Source of the DNA: Chara braunii | Taxonomy: Eukaryota > Streptophyta > Charophyceae > Charales > Characeae | Assembly: GCA_003427395.1 (NCBI GenBank) | Contig: BFEA01000150.1 | Span: forward strand, 1,341,976-1,367,329 | Reading direction: 5' to 3' | DNA length: 25,354 bases | Part shown: piece by piece, positions 1 to 11,244 of the stretch | Position numbering within the stretch: position 1 is the stretch's first letter | How the letters are laid out: every line of letters starts with the position of its first letter | The notes under the pieces: generated by a model | Databases searched by the model: none | Told to the model about the DNA's origin: nothing | Seen by the model: the letters and a program-made list of their open reading frames with translations, nothing else | Position numbers and translations under genes: made by a program

Positions 1-3000
1 ATTCTTGGTCTTAACATTCTATATGTTGATTTAACTGTGAGAGTGTGTAATGTTCTTGTGAAGTTCCTCTTACCTTTGCACTGCGATCCCCATTTCCATT
101 CCTGTGGGTCTAGCGGGAGGAATTGAATGGGTGTGCTTGGGCGGAAGGCAAACCAAGAGTTGTTGTCCTGTAAGACCCTGATTCTAAAGAGTTGTTTAGA
201 TGTCACTGTACTGACTCCAATTGGGTCACTCAGGGTTAACTCATTATTGATTCTGAGATAAAAAAGGGTGATTAGAATGTCACCATTCCTCTCCATACTC
301 TCCATATGAAAGATATTACCAATCACTTGATGATCTTCCTTTAGAATTACCCAGTTATTGATTCTGAACCTAGGACCCTTTTTAAGGATTAAGGTCCAAC
401 TTATTGGGATTAAATCTAAAATTTTATCAAGAGCGGCCTCTGCATGATGACAATATCTCAATTTCTCTTGGAGTTTATTGTGAGAGATCCAGTCATTGGT
501 AACTGTGTCCCATATGTCCCTTACTCTGATTATACCTTTCCTGACCCAACCTTTCCAAGGTGAGTCTTTGCAATGAAGAGTGCACCCTTGTGAATCCCTG
601 ATCCAAATGTTATTGAAAAGCGGTTGCCTACTAACCTCCTCCCACCTTTCTGGGGGCACCTTGTCAATAAGCGGGAGCTTCCTCCATGTTTTAATAAGAT
701 TGGGCCAGAAAGAATCTTTTGTAAGATCTGCTCTAGCAGCTTCCTTATTGGATAGGTGAGAATCCTCTGTCATTGTCCTTCTAGCTCGGGGTGTAGTCCA
801 GGATCTGTTTTCCAACCATGTCAACGGCTCAACTTCATCAACTGTAGGAGGAGCTAATCTCTTTATCTGTTCCAAAGCTAACCCATTCCATGGAGTCTAA
901 AGATTAAATAACAATCTTTTAATCCATTGAATAGACAGGGCCATAGCCTGGAGGGTGGGATCAATGATCCCAAGTCCTCCACTCGATTTGGGTTGTATAA
1001 TAGATGACTATGTCACTCTACTGATCACATTTTTTGTCTCATGGTTGCCCCTCCACAGGAATGCTCTTAATTGTTGTTGAAAAACTTTGATTGCTGCCTT
1101 GTCTAATGCCCAAATAGCTGGCTTATACCATATTGATGCTAGAACTACATTATTAATTGCCAGAGATCTTTCAAAAATAGATGTATGTTTATTCTTCCAT
1201 GTATTTAATTTTGAACAAGCATTTTGCAAAATCCATTCATTGTTTGTTGCAGACTTCCCTTCTGCTGAGAGATTAATTTCCAATACCCTTACCGGTCGGT
1301 GTCTTTTTAGATAACCAGGAGATTTTAGGAACTTCTGGGGGTCTAACACCTTGATGATGGATCCACCATCCCAGTGTTTTGTTACCCAGTTAATCCTCAT
1401 ATCAAAAAGTCTACAAAAACGTTCCATCATATTCCTTAAAGCTTCCAGATTCTGATGGGATGCTTCTATCATGATAGATAAGTCATCAGCAAAAAGGGAG
1501 CAAACAGGGATCGCCTCCTCTGGTATGCTAGAAACTTGAATTTTCTTGATGTCCTTGTTCTTACGCAGGTTAGCCGCTAGGGCTTCCATGATTATCACAA
1601 AAAGAAAAGGGACAATAGGGTCCCCTTGTCTCACTGACCTTTTGAGACTGAATGGAGGGGCCACATTCCCATTTATCATTACCCTAGTAGTGACTTTCTG
1701 ATGCATTATCTCCACCCATTTCCTAAAACAAGGACCAAAGTTTATTTTTTCAAGGCATTTATCCAGGAATGTCCAATCCACATGATCATACGCTTTTTCA
1801 AAATCAATAAAGATAAAAGCCGCATTATGTTTGGATTGTCTAGAGATTTTAATCAATTCATTAACCAGGAGAATATTATCTTGAATGCTCCTTCCTGTTA
1901 TAAAGCCGGTTTGTGCTGGGTGAATAATATCAGAAATAACGTTAGTTAATCGATCAGCTAAGACATTAGCCACTAACTTGTACACAACTGTCAATAGAGT
2001 TATAGGACGATAATTTTTTTAATTTGATTTATCTCATTTTTTGTAAATGAGGGTAAGGACCCCTTCATTTACTATCTCCCCCATCTCCCCTGTGACCCAT
2101 ACTGAGCTATAGAATTCCATTAAATCCTGCGAAAGAGTATCCCACATACTTTCTCATAATTCTTTTGGTAACCCATCAATCCCTGGTGTTTTTTCCTCTT
2201 CCATTAGAATCGGCGCTTTTCATACTTCGTCTTTGGTTATGGGCTTCTTCATTTCTTCTTTTTGCTTTGCTGATATTTTCTTAGTCATTGGCAATAAAAA
2301 TTCCTCAATCTCTTCCTTGTGTCGACTTTTGGGAATGTCGCTATTTTGGGGTGTAAATAAAATTTTGAAGAAGTCTCTAGCTATCTTAGTGCAGGCTGTT
2401 GTTGAGGTAGCTAGGGGTTCCTCTGTATGAAGTGGGTTAGACAGTGCTTCTATTGTGGTTCTTCCTGAATTGACTTTGACCATTGCAAAAAATCTGGCAT
2501 CCATACTTCCGTCCATTTGATGCTTCTTCATTTTCCCCCTTCTTCTTATTCCTTGCCAACGATATTCCATATATTTCAATAGTTGATCTTCGACTTCTTG
2601 AACTTTGTGGGCCAAGTCAGTTAGTTGCTCTGGATTTATATTCTTAGATTCTCTTTGTTGGAGATCATATATCCTTTTATGAAGATTAGCTTCGTCCATA
2701 TGTCTTTGTTTAGCCAGGGCTTTAGAATATTCATTGCATTTACGACCTAGGAACGCTAGACCGTTGTTGAACCACTGAATATCATTTTGGATGAGTGGTN
2801 TCTGCTTCCTCCATAATTCNNACACATCNTTAAGGAATTGTTTAAAACTATNTTTNTTCANATGATTCGTATTAAGCCTATAGTATCCTCTCCCCTGATC
2901 CGGTTTCTTCTTGAATGAAAAGACCGCCACACACATCGAGTGGTCCAACCCAGGAAAATGACTATGGGGGAGGATAGCCGCTAATTGTAATGCTCCTTGT

Positions 3001-3810
3001 AATTCCTCTGAAATTAGAATTAGGTCAATTCTTGATCTCGTTGTTTGTCTGGCTTGATTTTTTCTGAAACAAGAATAGGTTTTTGCTTGGGGATTTAATC
3101 GCCTAAACGAGTCAAAAAGATTGGCTGAGGCACAAAGATTAGAGATAATAGCTTCATCGTCTATGATATAGGGGGGACAGGGAGAGGGGATATGCCATCT
3201 ATCCAGTGAGCGGTCCGGTGCCGCATTAAAATCTTCTGTGATAATGATAGGTATTCCTGTGGGAAAATGGGGGAGAATTCCTTCAAAAAAACTCTGCCTC
3301 TCCCGGACTTCATTAGGGCCATATACACATAATACCGACTATTTCTAGTTCTATCACAGCTAGAATATAGACCCATCTGGCTTCCAATTGATCTGCCTCC
3401 CAATTTACAACTTCTATCTTAGTATCTGGGGGGAGCCATATAGCCACTCCCGCACTACCCACCTTATGTGCATATGCTGTATAAGCCATGTGGGGCCAGA
3501 TTTCCTTCTGTATATAATTATGGTGATCACTGTTCATCAAATGGGTCTCCTGAATACAAATGACATCTGGCCAAGATCTGCTGTCCACCCCTTTCATCAT
3601 TTCATAAATAGTTTGTCTCTTACTCTGTTTGGCTGATGCGAGACCATTTACATTGATCGATCTTAGATCTAGATCTGCATTCCTCTTGAGCAGTTTCCAA
3701 TTCTTGTCCTTGTTATAAAGTGTATCTATAAGGTTTACTTCACCCATANGAACAAAAAACAATTCCACTGCNCATNTGTGAAGATAGTGATTTAGACTAG
3801 AGACTCCCAT
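1..3810 (-). pseudogene. LINE copy 1 ORF2: endonuclease-reverse transcriptase (broken, partial)
   Basis: The polyprotein would nick target DNA and reverse-transcribe the element. The start is taken as the ATG at 3810, overlapping the ORF1 stop; 3747 is an in-frame alternative. Endonuclease motifs in order are SINVNGL, QETHL, AGVAIWLP, a GDFN site changed to EDFN, RIDLILIS and GLDH. The frame shifts near 3322-3327, where copy 2 suggests two bases are missing from a TA run. The rest is one frame to the window edge: LINE linker, then RT with motif A (IDFEKAYDHVDW, about 1773-1812), motif B (RQGDP, about 1617-1631) and catalytic FADD (1482-1493). In-frame stops are at 2220, 2154, 2034, 2019, 1008 and 897; three replace Trp and one replaces Gln relative to copy 2. 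The reading then stays open to base 1, where TVKSTYRML starts the zinc-binding region. Confidence 0.9.
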
Positions 3811-5459
3811 GTACCCTTATCAAGAGCTCCCCCATTTTGAAGGAGGTGTTTCTTGAGAAGGCCCAAGAGTAAGGCTACAACGCCATCTTCAGACCAGAAC
3901 TGATCAACTTTGATCTTCTGAATCCTAAGATCTCTGAGAGATTCGTCCCCTAGCCACTTCAGATTGACTGGATCCCCTGCCCTGTATCTTAGGAATATAT
4001 CCCTATATGAGATTCTCTGGGGTTCCTTGATTATCATGCAAGTGGTCCATCCGCCTGGGGGAAGATTCCTTTCAATAAACTTCTTAGATTCTGTTTTGAA
4101 AAGAGTTTCCCCGGCAGGTCCCCCTGTTAGAAAAGAGAGGGAAAGACTGGGGGACGTCATACCGTGGATAGTCAAGCCACCATATTGAGAACCAGTTATC
4201 TCTGTGAGCCCCACTTCCCACTTTTCGTCGTTGCATCGAACCGGGAAAATTACACTGCCCAATTTAGAGAGGGTTTGAACCTCCAAATCCAGTCTAGATT
4301 TGAACTTCTGTCTCCGATTTATTAGATCCAGAGGGGGAGGCTGGGCAGATGATGTGGGCACTTCATCTGTTGTACCAGAGGTAAGATCAATCTCATTCTC
4401 TAATGAGCAGCTTCTATCTTGTGATTTTTTCGGCCCCTCCCCTTTACCTTTGATTCTTCAATTCCAACCTTTGATCCCATGTCTCCTTCCAAATCCCCCT
4501 TCGACTCTCTGCTGTCCAAAACTAGCAGTGACGATTTAGTCTTTTCTTGTGGTTTCTCTGAAAGCACAAGAAATTTTGTTTCCCCTGTCAGAGTCGAAGT
4601 GATAGTCGTTGTTACTCCTTTCTCCGAAAAGATGAGACTCCCCGCCACAGCAGTTTTTGCGGCGTGGTTCTCTGGGCTCAAAAGGCTACCAGTTATATCC
4701 GTCTTTAAGACCTGGTCCTCAAGAACCAAGAGGTTCGAAGGCTGTACATTGAGGACTATGTTCCTTATATTTGCATTATCACAAGAGTCCTGGGAAGAGG
4801 AGTGTGTCTGTGTTTCCTGCCCAGACTCAAAACTGGTGGTCTCTTGCGGAAGCTCCGAAGTGGCGTGACCATCATTCTGACTCTGCATGTCTTGTGTACT
4901 ACTTTTTATTTCCATTGATCCCGAAGATTGCCCTGTATCAATGTCTTCCGGCTCTTTGCTCGTGTGCTGCCTTGATTTCTTTTTGCTCGATTGTCGGGGT
5001 GTAAGCACAAGATTCTTCATTCCTTTTTTTAAAAATTTTCTCTTTATATTTTTTCCATTATAAGTAGCAATGAACTGTGATACACGAGTCTGGGGATAAC
5101 TCTGTTTCCATCTGGCCAGCTCCTTGAGTCTTCTTTTCCCTTCTGTGTGACCCTGTATTTTATGTACCTCAAAAATAGATGAGTCAGAAGGGATGTTCAT
5201 TTGCTGCGACAGAATGTGTAGCATTTTGTTGCTCGCTATCTGCCAATCAATGTCCCCAGGGAGACCATACTGCAGGGTGACCTTAAGAATGTCACTCTGT
5301 ACCAAAATAGCAAGGATTTGTTCCTTAGTAGAGTCCCAGAATTCCTTACCCTCCCCAGCGTGCCTCTCCCATATTTGCAAGTGGAATTGCAGAGACGGGG
5401 GCTTGTTCCACCTCCATGTGCTCTGTTGCAAAAGCGTTTTGTAATGGGTCTATTTCCAT
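3792..5459 (-). pseudogene. LINE copy 1 ORF1 (frameshifted; nucleic-acid-binding role inferred)
   Basis: ORF1 is the first reading frame of the element; in L1 elements this product is an RNA-binding chaperone that packages the transcript. Reading probably begins at the ATG at 5459 (MEIDPLQNAF...), hits a TAA near 5349, continues in a second frame to a stop at 4400, then in a third frame to the stop at 3792, about 550 codons in all. The second shift lies near an A6 run around 4423-4428. Three parts are visible: a basic N-terminal part rich in W, K and R; a Ser/Gln/Thr-rich low-complexity middle; and a globular C-terminal part of about 150 residues (IQKIKVDQFWSED near its end). I see neither the CCHC zinc knuckle nor the DUF4283-like start usual in plant L1 ORF1, so the function is inferred from position only. 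The C-terminal part is conserved in copy 2. Confidence 0.7.
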
Positions 5460-5477
5460 GAGAGTTCCTTATTTCTC

Positions 5478-5590
5478 CTCTTGCAAAAAAGTGTTCTCTT
5501 TGTTCCCCTGTGGACCACTACCGTAATCCTGCACCTCTTGAAGAAGAGTGTTCTCTTCGTTCCCCTGTGGACCACTAGGATTCTAGGTAC
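5478..5590 (-). repeat. 57-bp tandem duplication upstream of LINE ORF1
   Basis: Two copies (5478-5534 and 5535-5590) share a 30-base core, at 5491-5520 and 5548-5577, with a single C/T difference. They lie just upstream of the candidate ORF1 start of LINE copy 1, inside what should be its 5' UTR. Some L1 families have 5' UTRs built from tandem promoter monomers, so this could be a short promoter array, but that is inference. Confidence 0.8.
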
Positions 5591-5661
5591 TTCTTGCAAC
5601 TCATTTTAGGCTTCTCTGATGCTGTTATATTCATGGATCTGTGGTTTTTCGATGCCAGAAA

Positions 5662-5865
5662 GATGTTGGCCGGTGTTGGGGGGTTGCCCTATAACCTGTT
5701 GATAGCAGGAGCGTGAGGCCTGGTAGAGAGATCTGGGGATGCCTTGGGGTGGGCATTCCAAGGGAAAACCAAGGGTTGCTGTTGAGACGATGCTGGCCGG
5801 AGCCGGGGTGAGGCGTGTTGCCCTGTAACCTAGCAGGGTGGGGGCATGAGGCCTGGGAGAGCTCG
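5662..5865. repeat. Imperfect duplication, ~127-bp offset
   Basis: A segment beginning GATGTTGGCCGG at 5662 recurs in diverged form at 5789 (GATGCTGGCCGG), followed in both by a TTGCCCT(A/G)TAACCT block and a GAGGCCTGG block. The first copy is about 127 bp and the second partial. A proline-rich open frame on the minus strand (5881-5606) spans both copies and is probably fortuitous. It may be part of the 5' UTR of LINE copy 1 or an older repeat. Confidence 0.6.
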
Positions 5866-5879
5866 GTAGGGAATAAGAC

Positions 5880-6118
5880 AATGTTAGAGAATTTTAGAGT
5901 GTTTTGTTAGGGATTCCAGGGGTTCTGAGCACTCAAAGGACTTTTTTTGTGACTTTCTTTTTTGACTTAGTAATTGCTACTTGAGTAGCCTAGCAATAGG
6001 TCAGCAGTTATCCATGTTTTTCCTAAATTTTCCTGAAATCCTTTAATAGTTCTCAGATTGTTCTTAGCCGAAGCCAGATAATGGCCCTGGTATTTCAAAT
6101 GACTTGTACAATTCTATA
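5880..6118. other. Unassigned spacer
   Basis: AT-rich sequence without a coding frame, recognisable repeat or promoter motif. It separates the 5' region of LINE copy 1 from the first hairpin-repeat copy. Confidence 0.4.
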
Positions 6119-6200
6119 TGAGACGTTGGGCCCAGTTCCCAGGACGTGTTGCTCCCCCGAATAGACTAGAGCATTTGTCCCCCCCCACCAAAAAAAAAAA
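6119..6200 (+). mobile_element. Hairpin-repeat copy 1 (partial) with poly(A)
   Basis: A short member of the dispersed family described at 19583-20010. It has the GTTGGGCCCAGTTCCCAG motif, the CTCCCCCGAATAGACT block and a tail of eleven A (6190-6200). The middle of the longer copies (GTGCTAGC.GTGTC.GCTCTT) is missing, so this is an internally deleted or 3'-variant copy. It has no coding capacity. Confidence 0.6.
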
Positions 6201-6282
6201 GGTTGCGAGTATTGTCCCCACTAGCGCCGACGGTCGTGGAATGTGCTAGCCCTCGTTGGCCTCCTGAGGGGCAAAGTCATCT

Positions 6283-6510
6283 TTTTTTTTTTTTGTTTTT
6301 TTTTTCAAACACCCCGTTTAATGTTAGTGATACTGATAAGAGCAGACACCGCTAGCACCCGGGAGGAGGCTCCATCCAATGGTGGGGAGCGTCACCTGCT
6401 GAAAAACGGGTCCAACGTCCCATATACAGAATGTCTGGGAGGTGCCTGCCATCATTGATTACTCTGGAATCCAGAGGAATCCAGAGAATCCAGAGGATTG
6501 ACTGCGCAGG
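6283..6510 (-). mobile_element. Hairpin-repeat copy 2 (SINE-like), poly(T) on the left
   Basis: Read on the minus strand this matches the full family layout: TCCTCTGGATTCCAGAGTAATCAATG near the 5' side (TCTGGATTCC repeated locally at 6466-6500), CATTCTGTATATGGGACG, the hairpin motif, CTCCCCACCA, GTGCTAGCGGTGTCTGCTC, then an A-rich tail seen as T-rich at 6283-6305. A further diverged hairpin motif lies at 6608-6627. I could not find matching target-site duplications. Confidence 0.7.
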
Positions 6511-6690
6511 TTATTGGAAATGGAAGCTTAGACTACAAGGTTGAGAGCATGAGGAGAAGCGATAAATTATAAAAAGCGGGTATGAGCCTGAGGCTATTGT
6601 GCATGCCACCATGCTGGCTCCTGGTCCAGCTTCCCCTACTATTTATATCCTACTATTCATATCCTCTCCCTTCCGTCCGATCCAGAGATA

Positions 6691-6729
6691 GGAAGGAGCC
6701 GCTGGGGGACACCAGCGGAACCTCCTTCC
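6691..6729. other. Imperfect stem-loop, 15 paired positions
   Basis: GGAAGGAG (6691-6698) pairs with CTCCTTCC (6722-6729), and CCGCTGG (6699-6705) pairs with CCAGCGG (6712-6718). There is a 3-nt bulge on the right side and a 6-nt loop. No poly(T) follows and no gene ends here, so its role is unknown. Confidence 0.6.
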
Positions 6730-6897
6730 GTCTACTGACCTGTATCTCGCCTTAACCTTTTGCTACACCCATACCTGGTTTGCGAAATACATCACCCGAA
6801 GAATGCAGGGAGAATGCAGAGCGTACCTAACTGACAGCGTCAACTGAGAGTACCCGATGTCTACATGACTTCTACAAGGATCCTACCAAACTGAATC

Positions 6898-6965
6898 AAG
6901 CTGAACAAGCTGAACTCAAGCTGAACTCAAGCTGAACTCAAACTGAACTCAAGCTGAACTCAAAC
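6898..6965. repeat. 11-bp tandem repeat (AAGCTGAACTC)n
   Basis: About six units, some with substitutions or a shortened unit, followed immediately by an A-rich stretch containing AATAAA. A simple minisatellite. Confidence 0.85.
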
Positions 6966-7329
6966 AAAATAAACAGCTTGTTGAAAATCATTTGATTACT
7001 GTTTATGAACTCTTTAAGCTACCCCAAACAATGTGCACAGTCGTTCATTTACAATCTTATCTAAAAAACTGTGTGGGGGGGGGGGAACAGATCAGGGAAT
7101 TCTTTTGCAGACCTCAGGGGAGTGTTGGGTCATTTGTGCATCGAATTGACAAATTCATGTGTGACCTTGCGCCGGGCTTGAAGCCAGCACCTTTCCTGTG
7201 CAACTTACGCAAGCAGCGACTTGGGCTACTCAACAGGGGCAATCGCATTAAGTGAGCAACATGACTTGAAGTGGTGAGTATCAGACACCGACATGCATGT
7301 CTTCCTTGCTCCATTGGGGAACAGCCAGA

Positions 7330-7817
7330 GACCGACTGTGAGAAGTTCATCATTGAAGAATGCCCCTGTTTGGCGTTTTGCGGGCATGAGAGATGGTTAA
7401 TGGAAGACCCAAAATTTGGGGTTTGCCCTAAACCACATACATATAATGAGAGATTACGGTCTTAGGTACCTCCTTTCCACCCTGAATGGACAGACTGCAA
7501 GAGATCCGCTAATTCAACATTACATAAACAGGTACATCAAAGACAACCTCCCCCAAGGGAGTACAACTCTTTTTATTCTATCTGATGGGGATAATAGATT
7601 AGAAGAATGAGATGTGTACTTGAAATTTGATGCATGTAAACAGGTTGAGTTCAAATAGTTCAATCAAGATCTTCTTAATGAACTTCAGATCATGAAGATT
7701 AAAGTCAGTTGTTTCTGGTCAGAAACAGATGTCAGTACACTCCTGGTCCGTCTGCTAGGCCATCGCAGTTTAGTATCCGGAGGACTGTTGGACATGGGAC
7801 CATGGCAGATCTGTTGA
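7330..7817 (+). pseudogene. LINE copy 2 ORF1, C-terminal fragment
   Basis: Several frames together match the C-terminal part of ORF1 in copy 1. QTARDPLIQHYINRYIKDNLPQG corresponds to the segment of copy 1 ending FIERNLPPGG, and IMKIKVSCFWSETDVSTLL corresponds to IQKIKVDQFWSEDGVVALL. Stops occur around 7396-7398 and 7608-7610 and a further frame change follows. The reading ends at TGA 7815-7817, overlapping the presumed ORF2 ATG by 16 nt, as in copy 1 (19 nt). The conserved block is the only evidence for its identity; no named domain is recognised. Confidence 0.65.
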
Positions 7818-10800
7818 ATCCCCCTTCTTCCAGCAATTTTACTTAAAATTCTTTTTATATACCGGAAATAGTAGACATTGTATTAAGAATGACTTCTATT
7901 ATGGCGGATAGATTACAGGCAATTGATGGCCTGTATAACAAAGACAAAACCTGAAAATCTGTTAAAAGACAAACAAATTTGGACTTGAGATCATTAAATG
8001 TTAATGGTCTTGCATCAACCAAATTTGAAAAGAAACAAGCTATTTATGATCAATTAAGAGGAATAGGAGGGAGAGAATAGCCTGACATTATACGTATCCA
8101 GGAAACTCACCTCATGGATACTAAAACACATAATTACTGCCATAAAAAAATATGGCCTCATACAGCCTTTAGGGCCCACGCACCTAGGCCAGGGAGTGCG
8201 GGAGTGGCTATATGGATTCCGCCAGGCTCTAAGGCGAAACCTGTTTATTGGGAGGTGGACAAGGAAGAAGGGAGATAGGCCTCATATTGACAATGTTTGA
8301 TTTAGAGATTGTCATTATCCTCTGCGTTTACAGCCACAATGAAGTGAGTAACCGTCAACAATTTTTTGAATCTCTCATTCTTAAAATTCCTGTTGGTATC
8401 CCGATGATTATTGCGGGAGATTTCAATGCTGCACCGGATCGCAACCTTGACAGGTGACGTATTCCTGACCCATACCCGACCTATGTGGAGGCAGATGAGG
8501 TCTTGATTACAAACCTCACCCAATCGTTCAACCTCTTTGACTCCTACAGACGGTTGAACCCCACCCTCCGTACATTCACATGCTTTAGAAAGAGTCACTC
8601 CGCGACGGCTACTAAATTTCGTATAGACCTAATTCTTCTCTCAGAAGAACTACAGGGCTCTCTTCAAATAGCAGAAATATTTCCTAAGAGCCCTCTTGCA
8701 GGGCTTGACCACGCCATGTGTGTAGTTATCCTCTCCTTCTCCAAAAAATTGGACCAAGGAAGAGGATACTACAAACTCAACACCTCCCTTCTGAAAATGG
8801 AAAGGTCCAAGGCCTATCTAAAGGATGTCTGAACCTTCTGGCAAGATCAAAAGGAAATCATACAGGATGATATCACATGGTTCAACAACGGTCTAGATTT
8901 TCTAGTGCGTAAATGCAACGAATATTCCAAACTACTTACCGCAGATAAACACTCAAATAAAACAAGAATACTTGAGCGCATTCAACAAATTCAATCAATG
9001 GAAGAAGATCATCCGAATGTCGAAAAAAATGAAGCGATGGCTTAGGAACTCAAGGATCTTGAAGATCGTCTGCTTTCTCTGATGGAATATCGTTGGCAGG
9101 GTGTTAGGATTAGAGAAAATATTCGTTTATTACATACTGAAGGTGGTATGGATGCTAGGTTCTTTGCGATGGCTAGAGCTCGACTAGGGAGAACAGTCAT
9201 TGAAGAACTAGCCCACCCTCAGGATCTGAATGGACAATTAGCATCTTCTACATCAGAATGCATCAAAATCGGTAGAGATTTTTTTAAAGACCTTTTCACA
9301 TCTGGAATACAAAATGCAAGAGACAATCAAAGATATAAGAAAATCGATAAATTTTTATTACCTCTGACTAGATCCTTATCTGAATATCAAAAGGGACAAC
9401 TAGAACTGCCCATAACTAAGGATGAAATTTGGACTGCACTATTGATGATGGAGGAGGGAAAAACCTCAGGAATAGATGGTCTTCCTAAGGAATTCTGGGA
9501 ATCCATGTGAGACTTCATCTCCCAGGATCTAATGGACTTCTATCACAAAGTATCGGAGACTGGGCAGATGGGTGAGTTCGTGGGTCAAGGATTCTTAACT
9601 CTCTTATATAAAAAGAGAGATAAATATAATATTCGTAATTATCGACCCGTTACTCTTCTTACTGTGGTTTATAAGATGATTTCAAAAGCCCTAACGATCC
9701 ACCTTAATAAATTCATCGCGGATATTATCCATCCCTCCCAAACAGGTTTCATCCAAGGAAGGAACATTCAGGATAACATCCTGTTAATCAATGAACTAAT
9801 CAAATTATCAAGACAATCCTAACACAATGTTACTTTTATTTTTATAGACTTTGAAAAACTTACGACCACGTAGACTGGGTATTTTTGAACAAATGTATAG
9901 ATAAATTTAATTTTGGACATAATTTTAGGAGATGGATTAAAATTTTTCACGAGAACGCAACTACGAGGGTGATGTTGAATGGAAATGTTACACCTCCCAT
10001 ATCCTTAGTACAACGATCGGTCAGGCAATGAGATCTCATCGCTCCATTGTTTTTTGTAATTATCATGGAAGCTCTGGCAGCCAACATCCGCCAACATAAA
10101 GATATCAAGAGAATCTGTGTTACTTCTATTTCTGAGGATGCCATACCCGTTTGTTTTTTGTTTGCGGACGATCTATCCTTAATAATTGATGCATCCCAAG
10201 AAAATTTGGAAGTCATTCAAAGAGTGATGGATGAATTTTGTAAGCTCTCTGATATGAGAATTAATTGGGGGAACAAAACGTTAGGTTGGTGGCTCCACTA
10301 TCAAGGAGGAAGACCACCAGATAGGCCCCGGGTAAAATGGATTCCCATGGAATCCCAAATAAGAGTCTTGGGGATTTCCCTTTCTGCTCAGGGCAAACCA
10401 ACCACCAACAACGCGATGATCATGAAGCAAGTGCTTTTTAAATTGGAACTGTGGAAGGATAAACGTACTTCTATATTTGGGAGAATGCTTGCTATTAATA
10501 ATGTGGTGCTGGCCTCTATCTTGTACAAATCAGTGATATGGGCCCCGGACAAACCCACCATAAAAACACTCAAACGACAACTTGTAGTTTTTTTTTGGCG
10601 TCGTAACCATGAGTGTGTGAATGTGATCAGTAGGGTGGCATGGTCATCTATAATCCAACCTAAAGCCAAAGGTGGACTTGGAATCATTGATCTCCCCACC
10701 CAAGCCATGACTCTATCAATCTAGTGGATTAAGCGTCTTTTCTTTAATCCTCAGACCTCCTGGGGTAAGCTGGCTTATGAACAAATCAGAAGATTAGCCC

Positions 10801-11244
10801 CCCCCACTTCAGAAGAAATTGACCCATTCATGTGGCTGGAAAATAGAGTTTGGCCACTCCCAAGGAAATCCTTCTCAGCGATCCATATTCCTGCCCCTTC
10901 AGATCGTAAGGCTGCTAGGGCAGATTTAGTAAAGGACTCTTTCTGGATCGATCTATTGAAAATATGGAAAAAAAAAATCATCCCACATAAAAGATTTCCG
11001 GATAGATGGGAAAAGGTATGTCAACAACCAGTATTTAATAACACTTTGATAAGGGACTCTCAAGGCTGCATCCTAGATTGTGCAGTATCGTCATGGAAAG
11101 AGTGGATAAAAAAAAGAATTACTTGGATAAATGACATATGAAGCATACTTGACAAGGAATGGATAAGTCCATAGTTTCTCCACGATAGATTAAGATATTG
11201 CCACTTCCCAATAGAAGCCCTGGAAACGATAGTCGAGCTAATAC

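Larger units (their letters stand above)
1..5600 (-). mobile_element. L1-clade LINE, copy 1, cut by the left window edge
   Basis: This is a non-LTR retrotransposon read right to left: 5' region about 5600-5460, ORF1 5459-3792, then ORF2 from 3810 to the window edge. ORF2 carries an APE-type endonuclease followed by a reverse transcriptase with a FADD active site, the order expected of L1-clade elements that integrate by target-primed reverse transcription. Its 3' end lies outside the window. It is head to head with a diverged relative starting near 7330, and comparing the two identifies almost every lesion. The copy is dead: it has several in-frame stops and at least three frameshifts, yet the last 299 codons before the left edge are open. 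Isolated Ns (2800, 2820-2821, 2829, 2852, 2856, 2861, 3749, 3772, 3776) probably reflect collapsed multicopy reads. The 5' boundary is uncertain. Confidence 0.9.
6511..7270. other. Spacer between the two LINEs
   Basis: No gene is recognisable. It holds a strong imperfect stem-loop (6691-6729), an 11-bp tandem repeat (6898-6965), an AATAAA at 6968-6973 and a G run near 7077-7086. Short open frames at 6992-7255 and the opposite strand have no recognisable domain and are probably chance. Confidence 0.5.

Noticed and set aside
1087-1949. Plus-strand open frames at 1087-1314 and 1701-1949
   Set aside because: They are antisense to the conserved reverse transcriptase of LINE copy 1.
5606-5881. 91-codon Pro-rich open frame on the minus strand
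   Set aside because: It spans a diverged DNA duplication and shows no domain; likely fortuitous.
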